43,523 nt of DNA from RGIG2094 sp045660065. GTDB lineage: Bacteria; Bacillota; Clostridia; RGIG6154. Below, in pieces: positions 33,177 through 41,103 of the stretch. The stretch's first letter is position 1; the number at the start of each line of letters is the position of its first letter. The DNA lies in NCBI GenBank assembly GCA_045660065.1, contig JAZRDC010000038.1, positions 1-43,523 of the forward strand. The letters run 5' to 3'. The notes below the pieces were generated by a model. That model searched no databases, was not told the origin of the DNA, and was given only the letters and a program-made list of their open reading frames with translations. Position numbers and translations under genes: made by a program.

Positions 33177-33321
33177 GATGCCACAAAATCATTTTACCAG
33201 GAGTAAAAATGCTTGCTCGCAAGGGCATTTTTGCGACGCCGTCAATTGACACAGTGCCCACAAGAGCACAAAGGAGCGGCAGCTCCTAAGAATTTTATGA
33301 AATAAAATTCTGTATGTGGCA
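33177..33321 (-). other. Inverted-repeat-rich leader region of paralogue B
   Basis: About 145 bases framed by TGCCACA/TGTGGCA (33315-33321, 33179-33185). On the minus strand, in order: AGAATTTTAT/ATAAAATTCT (33289-33311), GGAGC/GCTCC (33273-33286), GTGCTC/GGGCAC (around 33254-33269), the 10-base palindrome 33241-33250, and AAAAATG-CTTG/CAAG-CATTTTT (about 33207-33234, two-base bulge). With the promoter just upstream, most of it should be transcribed as an RNA leader of about 185 bases. I recognise no known riboswitch. Alternatives are a MITE-like repeat or a short ncRNA ending at the CATTTTT hairpin. Confidence 0.6.
33189..33269 (-). CDS. Possible 26-codon leader peptide
   Basis: A GTG at 33269 opens a 26-codon frame starting LLWALCQLTASQKCPC after the first residue and ending with TGA at 33191-33189, inside the leader of paralogue B. 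A GGAG lies about 14 bases upstream, too far for a good site. Listed only because leader peptides occur in such positions; it may be chance. Confidence 0.15.
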   Translation of the reverse strand: MLLWALCQLTASQKCPCEQAFLLLVK

Positions 33322-33350
33322 ATTATATCACAGCAAAAACTCACTGTCAA
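33322..33350 (-). promoter_or_regulatory. Consensus promoter upstream of the leader of paralogue B
   Basis: Perfect TTGACA (33345-33350), 17 bp, perfect TATAAT (33322-33327) on the minus strand with TGA before the -10. The start point is expected near 33315, inside the first TGCCACA repeat, about 185 bases before the ATG at 33130. A second TATAAT (33157-33162) near the gene has no good -35. Confidence 0.88.
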
Positions 33351-33365
33351 TCAACTCCTCGTTGA

Positions 33366-33409
33366 AACAAAAAAGGATGTAATAACACCTGTGGTTATCA
33401 CATCCTTTT
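33366..33409 (-). terminator. Terminator of the Rnf/two-component run
   Basis: An 18-base arm (33371-33388) pairs with 33392-33409 with few mismatches and a 3-base loop, followed on the minus strand by TTTTTTGTTTC. It closes the transcription unit ending with the GerM-domain gene. Confidence 0.88.
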
Positions 33410-33417
33410 ATGCTACA

Positions 33418-34323
33418 TTATTCTATCATACCCTCATCTCTTACAAATGGTTCATTTATAAGCATATGGATAAATGATTCGTTTTTCTGTCCTTCAATTA
33501 AGAACTGAACTTTTTCAATTCCCTCAAGAGAAGTCAATGTATTTACAATAGAATAGATTGTAAGTTGTTCGCCCATTGTTCCTCCTGCGTGTCTTGAAAC
33601 AAATTCCTGAGAAAGATTTACGAAGCAAACTCCTTCTTTTGTTTCTACCGAAAGGATTTTTGTTTCTTGAGGTATTGTTTTATTCAATTCCTTGTCCTCA
33701 GGACCTTTGAGCAATTCTTTTATTGCCTGCATCTCAAGTTTTTCTTTTTCGTTCACTGTGATTTTTCTTGTTTCTTCAACAAGAACAGAACCTTCTTTGT
33801 CTGCAAAATACAAAGTGATATACTGTTGTTGCTTAACTTCAGGTGTGGTATCGTACACAATATCATCTTTGTCCATTATTCCCACAGAATTGCCATCTGA
33901 TGTTTCGAAATCTTTGCCGTCAACAGAAATAAGCACTCTTGTAATTCCTTCGATTTCAGCAACAGTTCTTAAAACCGATGTGCTGAGCAAAAGGATATCT
34001 GCATCTGTTTCAGGATAAATTTCTTTTGAAAAATCAATTATTGCAAGATTCCCCGCAACATTTACCTCATTGAGTTTCGCCTCTTTTGGAATAATTGCTT
34101 TATATTCCGGATTTTTCGGGCCTGTTAAAAGTTCTTTTACAACACATTCTGCGATACTTTTATCATCCGAAATCGAAATTTCTCTTGTTTCCTGAACAAG
34201 TTCCGTACTATCAGAATTAACAAAATAAAGTTTTGCAGAATATTTAAGTGTATTTTCACCACAGGCTGAAAGCATTACTAAAAACATAACTATAACAAGC
34301 ATTATGCTAATAATCTTTTTCAC
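33418..34323 (-). CDS. Lipoprotein with two GerM domains
   Basis: From the GTG at 34323 the 301-residue product has a lipoprotein signal (KKIISIMLVIVMFLVMLSAC, C21 as lipidated cysteine). Two GerM domains follow, about 30-150 and 170-290, each with a LYFxxxD start, an AIxELLxGP helix and an IDFSKE/VNLSQE strand. GerM in Bacillus subtilis is a sporulation and germination lipoprotein; solo GerM proteins also occur with envelope two-component systems. The GTG is preferred over an upstream TTG because AGGGGGG lies seven bases ahead. It follows the kinase by 10 bases, so it may be an accessory or a target of that system. Confidence 0.9.
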   Translation of the reverse strand: MKKIISIMLVIVMFLVMLSACGENTLKYSAKLYFVNSDSTELVQETREISISDDKSIAECVVKELLTGPKNPEYKAIIPKEAKLNEVNVAGNLAIIDFSKEIYPETDADILLLSTSVLRTVAEIEGITRVLISVDGKDFETSDGNSVGIMDKDDIVYDTTPEVKQQQYITLYFADKEGSVLVEETRKITVNEKEKLEMQAIKELLKGPEDKELNKTIPQETKILSVETKEGVCFVNLSQEFVSRHAGGTMGEQLTIYSIVNTLTSLEGIEKVQFLIEGQKNESFIHMLINEPFVRDEGMIE

Positions 34324-34333
34324 AGTATCCCCC

Positions 34334-35722
34334 CTAATCTTCAAGTTGCAATTTTTTCGGAACTATGATGATAAACTTTGTTCCAACGCCTTCTTTACTG
34401 TCCACAAGAATTTTACCCTCGTGCATAGAAACAACATCATTTGCAATGGAAAGTCCAAGTCCTGTACCACCGCTTTCTCTTGCACGGGCTTTGTCAACTC
34501 TGTAAAATCTGTCAAAAATCTTATTTACATCATCTTCCGGAATTCCTATTCCCGTATCAACAATTTCAATTCTGCAGTACTCACCTTCGTTGAATACATA
34601 AACTGTAACAGTTCCGCCCGATGGAGTATATTTTACCGCATTGTCAGTAATGTTATAAACTACCTGCCAGAATTTTTCTCTGTCTACCATAGCCAATGCT
34701 TCTCTGTTTGTCGCACAGCTCAGCACAACATTTTTTGCCTCCGAAACAGGCTGAAGGCTTTTTACAATTCTTCCTGCCATTTCGTTAAGGTCGGTAACTT
34801 TAAGGTCTAATCCTTCGTCACCCACATCTAATTTTGTAAGTGATAAAAGTCTGTCGATAATCTTGGTAAGTCTGTCAATTTCGCCGTTAATATCGGTCAT
34901 AAATTCACGGACACTTTCTTCGTCAAGTTCATTCATTGAAAGAACGGAGTCTGACAAAAGTTTGATGGAACTAAGCGGCGTTTTTAGTTCGTGAGACGCA
35001 TTTGAAACAAAAAGCCTTCTCTTTTCTTCCATCTGATCAAGTTTATCAATAAGAGCATTAAATGCAATTCCAAGTTCTGCAATTTCGTCTTTACCCATAA
35101 CAGGAACGTGTTTGTCAGGAGTGTCTCCTTCCATACCTCTGATTATTTTTGTAAATCTTTCAATAGGACCTATGATAATATCAGACATAACTGAACTTAA
35201 AACCCCGATTAAAAGACATACAATCAAAGAGATAACTATCAAAATCCATCTTACATTGGCGATGAATTCATCAATTGACGATGCAACCTCAGAAACATAC
35301 ACAACACCCACAGTTTCAGCCTCAGAAATAACTGTTGCCGCTCCCTGAATAACAGTTCCTACATCTTTTTCCTTGTAAGTATTTACTGTATCATTTCCTT
35401 TAAGGGCTGACATTATTTCCTGCTTGATAAGGGTTTTGCCGAAAATGCTGTTGGTTTCGGCAGAGTCATAAATTACCTTAGCAGTTTCGTCTGTAATAAT
35501 TATTCTGGATGCCTCATCAGGACTTGTTTGTTTTACAAGATAAGAAATAACTGACGGGTCATCCATATATTCAGATATCACATTGGCAATAACATTGGCA
35601 TTTGCTAAAGTTTCAACCTTTTGCTGATTTTTAAGATACTGACTCATCGAAACAAGCACATAACTTGAAATAAACAAAAGTGTTATTACAATAATGCTTA
35701 TGTATGTTACAATAAGCCTCAT
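34334..35722 (-). CDS. Envelope sensor histidine kinase (WalK/PhoR-like)
   Basis: The 462 residues include a first membrane helix (3-25), an extracytoplasmic region (26-155), a second helix (158-180), HAMP (about 180-232), HisKA with H244 in SNASHELKTPLSS, and HATPase with NITDNAVKYTPSGG, DTGIGIPEDDVNKIFDRFYR and GTGLGLSI. No PAS domain, unlike the kinase at 23962-25755. It lies 22 bases after the response regulator, its cognate partner. No clear ribosome binding site precedes the ATG, so translation may depend on coupling or on an upstream ATT start. Confidence 0.92.
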   Translation of the reverse strand: MRLIVTYISIIVITLLFISSYVLVSMSQYLKNQQKVETLANANVIANVISEYMDDPSVISYLVKQTSPDEASRIIITDETAKVIYDSAETNSIFGKTLIKQEIMSALKGNDTVNTYKEKDVGTVIQGAATVISEAETVGVVYVSEVASSIDEFIANVRWILIVISLIVCLLIGVLSSVMSDIIIGPIERFTKIIRGMEGDTPDKHVPVMGKDEIAELGIAFNALIDKLDQMEEKRRLFVSNASHELKTPLSSIKLLSDSVLSMNELDEESVREFMTDINGEIDRLTKIIDRLLSLTKLDVGDEGLDLKVTDLNEMAGRIVKSLQPVSEAKNVVLSCATNREALAMVDREKFWQVVYNITDNAVKYTPSGGTVTVYVFNEGEYCRIEIVDTGIGIPEDDVNKIFDRFYRVDKARARESGGTGLGLSIANDVVSMHEGKILVDSKEGVGTKFIIIVPKKLQLED

Positions 35723-35744
35723 TCTTGTTATGCCAATCTTTTTC

Positions 35745-36428
35745 TTACGCGTTCTTAAAATAGTATCCTACCCCCCACTTGGTGAGTATATATTTCGGCT
35801 GTGCCGGATCTGACTCAATTTTTTCTCTCAGGCGTCTTACGTGAACATCAACAGTTCTTGCATCTCCCGGATAATCATAGCCCCATATAAGATTTAAAAG
35901 GTCATCTCTTGAATAAACTCTGCCCGGATTTGACAAAAGCAAGTCCATAATATCATACTCTTTAACAGTAAGTTCAATCTTTTTGCCTTCTATATCCACT
36001 CGTCTTGTCATTCTGTCAAGAGACACACCTGAAACCGACTGTACCTGTTCTGCTCCGTGGTCTCCCTCTCTTGTTTTTCTTCTTAAAATCGCTTTAACTC
36101 TTGCTTTAAGTTCCAAAATATTAAAAGGCTTTGTCATATAATCGTCTGCACCGTAGTCAAGCCCCATAATCTTGTCAATATCATCACTTTTTGCAGTAAG
36201 CATAATAATTGGCACATTAGAAGTTTCTCTTACCTTCTGGCACACCTCTAAACCATCCATTTTAGGCAACATAAGGTCTAAAATAATAAGGTCTATTGAT
36301 TTATCTTTAGCAAGTTTTACCGCTTCTTCGCCATCCATAGCGGTAACTACCTCGTAATCGTCCTGTTCAAAATTGAATTTAAGGCCTTTTACCAATAATT
36401 TTTCATCATCAACTATTAAAAGTTTCAA
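35745..36428 (-). CDS. OmpR-family response regulator (WalR/PhoP-like)
   Basis: The 227 residues form a receiver domain (acidic pocket VDDE at 6-9, phospho-acceptor D51 in LIILDLMLPKMDG, T in IIMLTAKS, K in YMTKPFN) and a winged-helix effector domain with the usual VKEYDIMDLLLSNPGRVYSRDDLL and RTVDVHVRRLREKIE segments ending in GVGYYFKN. It is the partner of the downstream kinase. The start is TTG at 36428 with AAAGGA rather far (about 13 bases) upstream, suggesting modest translation. Gene targets are unknown; the neighbouring carboxypeptidase and GerM genes suggest envelope control. Confidence 0.94.
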   Translation of the reverse strand: MKLLIVDDEKLLVKGLKFNFEQDDYEVVTAMDGEEAVKLAKDKSIDLIILDLMLPKMDGLEVCQKVRETSNVPIIMLTAKSDDIDKIMGLDYGADDYMTKPFNILELKARVKAILRRKTREGDHGAEQVQSVSGVSLDRMTRRVDIEGKKIELTVKEYDIMDLLLSNPGRVYSRDDLLNLIWGYDYPGDARTVDVHVRRLREKIESDPAQPKYILTKWGVGYYFKNA

Positions 36429-36448
36429 TTTACTTTCACGGTCCTTTC

Positions 36449-37633
36449 TTATCTGTACTTTCTTTTGAGTGCGCGTCTTCTGCGTTTTTTTCTGTTATAC
36501 TTTATAACAAGCACAATATACATAAACAAAAGCCACGCAATAAAAGCAATAATTATTGTAAGAAAAATATATAAAACTACTTTCCACCAAGGGGTTTTGG
36601 TTTTTACTTCCACATCGAGGCTTCCCATTATAGCGCCTGACGATGAAACAACATCTACTTTCTGATCTGAAAATTCAAATGTGTAGTCTTGCTCAACACC
36701 TCTTTGCGCCCAGAATGTAACTTCACCTTTTGGTGTATAAGTTGTATATTTTTCCACCTTTGGTTCAATATCTGTTTCTGATATTGTTACTTTTTCAAAG
36801 TCGTTATATGCAAATTCAAGCAATTTTTCAGTATCTTTGTAAACAGAGTTAAAATCAGGTGATTTCAGCACAACTGCAATAACTTTAATTCCGTTTTTCT
36901 CGCCGTATGTAACAAGAGTATGCTGAGATTCTGTTGTATATCCCGCTTTACCGCCGATAACTCCCAGATGACTGTACTGAGGCCAGTGCATCATTCTGTG
37001 TTGAGCCACCATATTGCGTTCTTCTTTCTTTTTGTTGGTATAAGGAATGGAATACTCAACAGTAGAAAATACTTTCAAAAATTCTTCATTCTTAATGGCA
37101 TTTTTAGTAATCAATGCAAAATCGTATGCTGTGGTATAATGGTTTTTATCCATAAGACCGTTGGCATTCACAAAGTTTGTGTTTCTTGTACCAAGTTGCT
37201 TTGCAGTTTTATTCATAAGTGCCGCAAAATCTTCCAATGAACCCGCCACATGCTCTGCTATAACATTACAAGCATCATTGGCAGACATAAGTTGTGCCGC
37301 AAACATAAGTTGTTCCAAAGAAAATTCTTCATTGTAATCGATAGCGATGTTTGAGGTATCTCTCGGAACTGCTTTGATTGCAGTTTCAGATGCTTTTGCA
37401 AGTTCACTGTTTTCACTTTGTGCTGCTATGTATAAAGTCATTATTTTGGTAATACTTGCAGGATAAAGTTTTTCATCTTTATTTTTTTCGTATAAAATCT
37501 GCCCTGTCTGAGCATCAATAAGCACTGCCGCACGGCTTGAAATATCAGGCTCTTTGGCATATACATTTGTAAATAAAGACAGTGTGATGACAAGCATTAT
37601 TCCCGCCGCCATTAATCTTTTAAATACTCTCAT
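36449..37633 (-). CDS. D-alanyl-D-alanine carboxypeptidase (DacF/PBP5-like, S11)
   Basis: Membrane-bound enzyme trimming the terminal D-Ala of peptidoglycan stem peptides. The 394 residues have a signal peptide (1-26, ending NVYA), the catalytic S60-I-T-K63, S117-A-N119, and K229-A-G231 in place of the usual KTG. A PBP5-type C-terminal domain (about 280-345) is followed by a true transmembrane helix (355-378) and a highly basic cytoplasmic tail (KYNRKKRRRRALKRKYR) instead of only an amphipathic anchor. It lies 11 bases after rnfB and 20 before the response regulator gene. Confidence 0.92.
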   Translation of the reverse strand: MRVFKRLMAAGIMLVITLSLFTNVYAKEPDISSRAAVLIDAQTGQILYEKNKDEKLYPASITKIMTLYIAAQSENSELAKASETAIKAVPRDTSNIAIDYNEEFSLEQLMFAAQLMSANDACNVIAEHVAGSLEDFAALMNKTAKQLGTRNTNFVNANGLMDKNHYTTAYDFALITKNAIKNEEFLKVFSTVEYSIPYTNKKKEERNMVAQHRMMHWPQYSHLGVIGGKAGYTTESQHTLVTYGEKNGIKVIAVVLKSPDFNSVYKDTEKLLEFAYNDFEKVTISETDIEPKVEKYTTYTPKGEVTFWAQRGVEQDYTFEFSDQKVDVVSSSGAIMGSLDVEVKTKTPWWKVVLYIFLTIIIAFIAWLLFMYIVLVIKYNRKKRRRRALKRKYR

Positions 37634-37644
37634 TTATTTCTCCG

Positions 37645-38424
37645 TTAGTTTAAATTTATTATTTTCTTCGGACATTTTTCTGCACAAATTCCGCAACCTG
37701 TGCATTTGTCGTAATCGATAACTGCAAGATTATCAACAACCTTTATAGCCTCCGCTTCGCAGTTTTTCTCGCAGATTTTACATCCGATACAACCTACACT
37801 ACACTTTTCTTTAAGTGCCGCACCTTTATCTTTTGATGAGCAACCAACAAAAGCCTTGATATTTTCAGGTAAAATTTTGATAACACTTTTTGGACAAACT
37901 GCTGAACAAACTCCGCAGCCAGTACATTTAGAGCGGTCTACCGATGCGATACCGTCTGCAATTGAAAGCGCACCAAAGGCACACTTTTTAACACAATCGC
38001 CATAGCCAAGACAAGCGTATGCACAATTTTTGTCTCCGCCTTTTAACTGGCTGATATCATAGCAACTCATTGTACCGTCAAAATCATATTTTTTAAAAGC
38101 CTTACCTGTCTGTCCCGAGCAGGCAATATATGCTTTTTTTGCCTGTGCTCCAACAGATTCAACACCCATAATTTCTGCGATTTTATCAATATTTGCGCAT
38201 CCCGGACAAGCATTTATTGGTGCTTCGCCTGAAACTATTGCCGCCGCACAAGCGCCGCATCCTGCATATCCACAACCGCCGCAGTTAGCACCCGGCAAAA
38301 GATCAGTGATAAGTTCAATTCTTTCATCTGTTTCAACTGCAAAAAGTTTTGATGCTATACTCAAAACAACTCCAACTACAAGACCTATTGCTCCAAAAAG
38401 CAAAACAGGAATAATAATATTCAT
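37645..38424 (-). CDS. rnfB: Rnf complex subunit B (polyferredoxin)
   Basis: Electron-entry subunit of the Rnf ferredoxin:NAD+ oxidoreductase. The 259 residues have one N-terminal membrane helix (5-27), the [4Fe-4S] domain with C48, C51, C56 and C73 (CGGCGYAGC ... CPGC), and a C-terminal series of ferredoxin motifs including CAYACLGYGDC, CTGCGVCSAVCP, CIGCKICEKNC and CTGCGICAEKCP. It should accept electrons from ferredoxin such as the one encoded at 16965. It is the last rnf gene, 15 bases after rnfA. Confidence 0.96.
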   Translation of the reverse strand: MNIIIPVLLFGAIGLVVGVVLSIASKLFAVETDERIELITDLLPGANCGGCGYAGCGACAAAIVSGEAPINACPGCANIDKIAEIMGVESVGAQAKKAYIACSGQTGKAFKKYDFDGTMSCYDISQLKGGDKNCAYACLGYGDCVKKCAFGALSIADGIASVDRSKCTGCGVCSAVCPKSVIKILPENIKAFVGCSSKDKGAALKEKCSVGCIGCKICEKNCEAEAIKVVDNLAVIDYDKCTGCGICAEKCPKKIINLN

Positions 38425-38439
38425 AATTTAAATCCTCCT

Positions 38440-39018
38440 TTACATTCCGGCAAAGCCTAAGAAAGCCATTGAGATAAGTGCCGCTGAAACCAAAACGATA
38501 GGAAATCCCTGCATAAATTTCGGAATTTTTGCAGTCTCTAATCTTTCTCTTACACCTGAGAGCAAAATAATTGCCAATGTAAATCCGATTGCCGCACAAA
38601 AGTTGAATACTATTGTTTCTACCAAGCCATAGTTATAAGTATCAACTGCCAGAAGCACCGCACCTAATACTGCACAGTTTGTGGTAATAAGAGGCAGATA
38701 AATGCCAAGCGCCGAATAAAGGGACGGTGAATATTTCTGAAGTGCCATTTCAACAAACTGAACAAGTGCCGCAATTACAAAAATGAATACAATGGTTTTC
38801 ATATATCCCATATTAAAGGCAACTAAAATGTAATTGTTGATAAGCCAGGTAATTGTTCCTGCCAATGTCATTACAAATGTAACCGCCATACCCATACCAA
38901 CTGCGGTAGAGGTCTTTTTTGAAACGCCCAAAAACGGGCATATTCCCATAAATCTTGACAAAACGAAGTTGTTGATTAAAATAGCAGAAATTGCGATTTT
39001 TAAAATGTTACTAAGCAT
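38440..39018 (-). CDS. rnfA: Rnf complex subunit A (membrane)
   Basis: The 192-residue integral membrane protein starts with a helix followed by NNFVLSRFMGICPFLGVSKK, the signature of RnfA/NqrE, and has about six hydrophobic segments, including LPLITTNCAVLGAVLLAV. The conserved CP (ICPFLG) and NCA cysteines match the pair reported to hold an iron or Fe-S site between RnfA and RnfE. It overlaps rnfE by 8 bases. Confidence 0.96.
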   Translation of the reverse strand: MLSNILKIAISAILINNFVLSRFMGICPFLGVSKKTSTAVGMGMAVTFVMTLAGTITWLINNYILVAFNMGYMKTIVFIFVIAALVQFVEMALQKYSPSLYSALGIYLPLITTNCAVLGAVLLAVDTYNYGLVETIVFNFCAAIGFTLAIILLSGVRERLETAKIPKFMQGFPIVLVSAALISMAFLGFAGM

Positions 39019-39601
39019 TCTTTTTGCCCTCCTTTATGAGATTTATTACGCCTAAAATCATTCCCAGAGTTAAAAATCCGCCCGCAGGAAGAATAAACAT
39101 AATTGCAGGCTGATATCCTGACGGAAGCACAGGAAGTCCGCACCATGTACCTGCTCCCAAAACTTCTCTTACAGTTGCAATTATTATTAATGCAAATGTA
39201 AAACCAAGGCCCATTGAAACGCCGTCTACAATTGATGCTAAAACTCCGTTTTTAGAAGCAAAGGCTTCTGCACGGGCTAAAATAATGCAGTTTACAACAA
39301 TCAATGGTATAAATACACCAAGTGCATTTGAAAGATCAGGTAAATATGCTTTTAAAAGCATTTCAACAATTGTTACGAATGCCGCAATAATTGCTATGTA
39401 TGATGCAATTCTTACTTTCTGCGGAATAAGTTTTCTTAAAAGTGAAATAACTGCATTTGAGCATATTAAAACTGCAGTTGCAGAAAGCCCCATACCTATT
39501 GCATTTGTAACCGAAGTAGTTGTTGCAAGTGAAGGACACATACCAAGCAAAAGCACCAGTGTAGGATTTTCTTTAATAAAACCTTTTGTAAAATTGTTCA
39601 T
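39011..39601 (-). CDS. rnfE: Rnf complex subunit E (membrane)
   Basis: The 196-residue membrane protein contains ENPTLVLLLGMCPSLATTTSVTNAIGMGL and IPLIVVNCIILARAEAFASKNG, the RnfE/NqrD signatures, with cysteines equivalent to those in RnfA to which it is homologous in inverted topology. About six hydrophobic segments. The ATG overlaps the rnfG stop by one base (TAATG). Confidence 0.96.
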   Translation of the reverse strand: MNNFTKGFIKENPTLVLLLGMCPSLATTTSVTNAIGMGLSATAVLICSNAVISLLRKLIPQKVRIASYIAIIAAFVTIVEMLLKAYLPDLSNALGVFIPLIVVNCIILARAEAFASKNGVLASIVDGVSMGLGFTFALIIIATVREVLGAGTWCGLPVLPSGYQPAIMFILPAGGFLTLGMILGVINLIKEGKKNA

Positions 39602-40140
39602 TATTTATCCCCCCATTGCTTTGCAATTTCAATTGCAGAATTTACTGCGTCTGTTACTGCCTTTGATGTGATGGTAGCGCCTGAAATTGCTAAAATTTCA
39701 CTATCGCTTTTACCTGTCTTGCTGACTCCGATTACACCGCTTTTGCCCTCAAACTGACTTTTAAAACTGTCATTTCCTGCATTCGCACCAAGCCCCGGAG
39801 TTTCGCTCATTTCTAAAATTTCAACTTTGTTAACTGTGCCATCATTTAAAATTCCGCACATTACTTTAATATCTCCGCCATAGCCTTTAACAGAGTTAAC
39901 AACGCACACACCGATTTTTTCGCCATCTTTAACTGCCTCGTACACGGCAGGTTCTTCATTTACAATTTCATAACTGTCTGCCGGAAGAACCACAGCCAAA
40001 GACTCATTTAAAGCCTTTTGAGCATTTGATTCAATAATAGGTGCAGTAAGTCCGTTTACATAACTCATAGCCAAGGCGATTATACACGCAATAACAACAA
40101 GAGTTACAATCATTTTAAGTGATGAATTTTCTTTAGCCAT
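39601..40140 (-). CDS. rnfG: Rnf complex subunit G (covalent FMN)
   Basis: From the ATG at 40140 the product has 179 residues: one membrane anchor (about 10-30), then a periplasmic-type FMN-binding domain with ETPGLGANAG and the flavinylation motif SGATITS near the C-terminus, where the threonine carries FMN through a phosphoester bond. The start is set by AGGAGG seven to eight bases ahead; an in-frame extension to 40191 would include that site and much of the rnfD end. It overlaps rnfD by 8 bases. The flavin transferase ApbE needed for the modification is not in this window. Confidence 0.95.
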   Translation of the reverse strand: MAKENSSLKMIVTLVVIACIIALAMSYVNGLTAPIIESNAQKALNESLAVVLPADSYEIVNEEPAVYEAVKDGEKIGVCVVNSVKGYGGDIKVMCGILNDGTVNKVEILEMSETPGLGANAGNDSFKSQFEGKSGVIGVSKTGKSDSEILAISGATITSKAVTDAVNSAIEIAKQWGDK

Positions 40141-41083
40141 TTGATTTTCCTCCTGTTTTTCCGTAAATTCTGTTCTTTGTGTAGGTATCAATAAGTGGTG
40201 TTACAATATTCATAAGAAGAATTGAATAACTTACACCTTCAGGCAAAGCACCGTAAATTCTTATTACAACAGTTAAAACACCAAGACCTATTGCATAAAC
40301 AATATGTCCCACACCTGACATTGGACTTGTAACATAATCTGTTGCCATAAATACTGCACCAAGCATCAAACCGCCTGAAAGAATATGGTAAAGTCCGTTT
40401 TCTCCTAAAATAGTTGATAAAACATATACTGTCAGAACATAAATAACAGGGATTTTCCATGTTATTACTTTTCTTACAAGCAAATATATAAATCCGATTA
40501 AAATTGCAAGAGCACTTACCTCGCCCATACATCCGCCGATGTTACCAAAAAACAACTGAGCATATGAAAATGCTGCCTCTCCGCCTTCTGCCAAAGCACC
40601 AAGGGGTGTTGCAGTTGAAACTGCATCTGTAACAAAAGACATATTAAATTCAGGTTTTGTCCACCCTGTCATCAACACAGGCCAACAAAGAAGCATAAAC
40701 ACACGACCTGCAAGGGCGGGATTTACAAAATTATTGCCAAGTCCGCCAAAGAACATTTTTACTACAAGTATAGCAAAAGCACTACCTGTAATTCCAAGCC
40801 AGTATGGTGCTGAAACAGGCATATTAAATGCTATTAAAATACCTGTAATTACCGCTGAAAAATCACCGATGGTAGATGGCAGTTTAAACGCCTTTTCCCA
40901 TATCCATTCAAAAAATAAACAAGATGCAACGCAAACTACAGTATGTACTAATGCAGGCAATCCGAAAAAGTAAATTGCCGCTATAAGTGCCGGCATAAGT
41001 GCTATTACAACATCTGCCATAAGTTGTTTTGTGGATTTTGCGCATCTTACATGAGGCGCATAAGAAACTATAAAATTATTCAT
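40133..41083 (-). CDS. rnfD: Rnf complex subunit D (membrane, covalent FMN)
   Basis: The 316-residue membrane protein has about nine hydrophobic segments and the RnfD/NqrB landmarks SYAPHVRCAKSTKQLMADV at the N-terminus, GNNFVNPALAGRVFML, and the flavinylation motif STAT (in DAVSTATPLGAL). Late helices include VFMATDYVTSPMSGVGH. It is thought to be part of the ion-translocating core. It follows rnfC by 20 bases with GGAG. Confidence 0.96.
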   Translation of the reverse strand: MNNFIVSYAPHVRCAKSTKQLMADVVIALMPALIAAIYFFGLPALVHTVVCVASCLFFEWIWEKAFKLPSTIGDFSAVITGILIAFNMPVSAPYWLGITGSAFAILVVKMFFGGLGNNFVNPALAGRVFMLLCWPVLMTGWTKPEFNMSFVTDAVSTATPLGALAEGGEAAFSYAQLFFGNIGGCMGEVSALAILIGFIYLLVRKVITWKIPVIYVLTVYVLSTILGENGLYHILSGGLMLGAVFMATDYVTSPMSGVGHIVYAIGLGVLTVVIRIYGALPEGVSYSILLMNIVTPLIDTYTKNRIYGKTGGKSNG

Positions 41084-41103
41084 CTTTTATCTCCGTTTCA
41101 CAA

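Noticed and set aside
33079..33261. 60-codon minus-strand open frame across the leader and start of paralogue B
   Set aside because: It runs through the ribosome binding site of the downstream gene in another frame, has no good site of its own and crosses the structured leader.
33177..33321. Known RNAs for the inverted-repeat leader (SRP RNA, tmRNA, RNase P RNA, T-box, c-di-GMP, SAM or purine riboswitch)
   Set aside because: None of the conserved sequences I know for these RNAs is visible; 6S RNA cannot be fully excluded by eye but the multi-hairpin layout does not suggest it.
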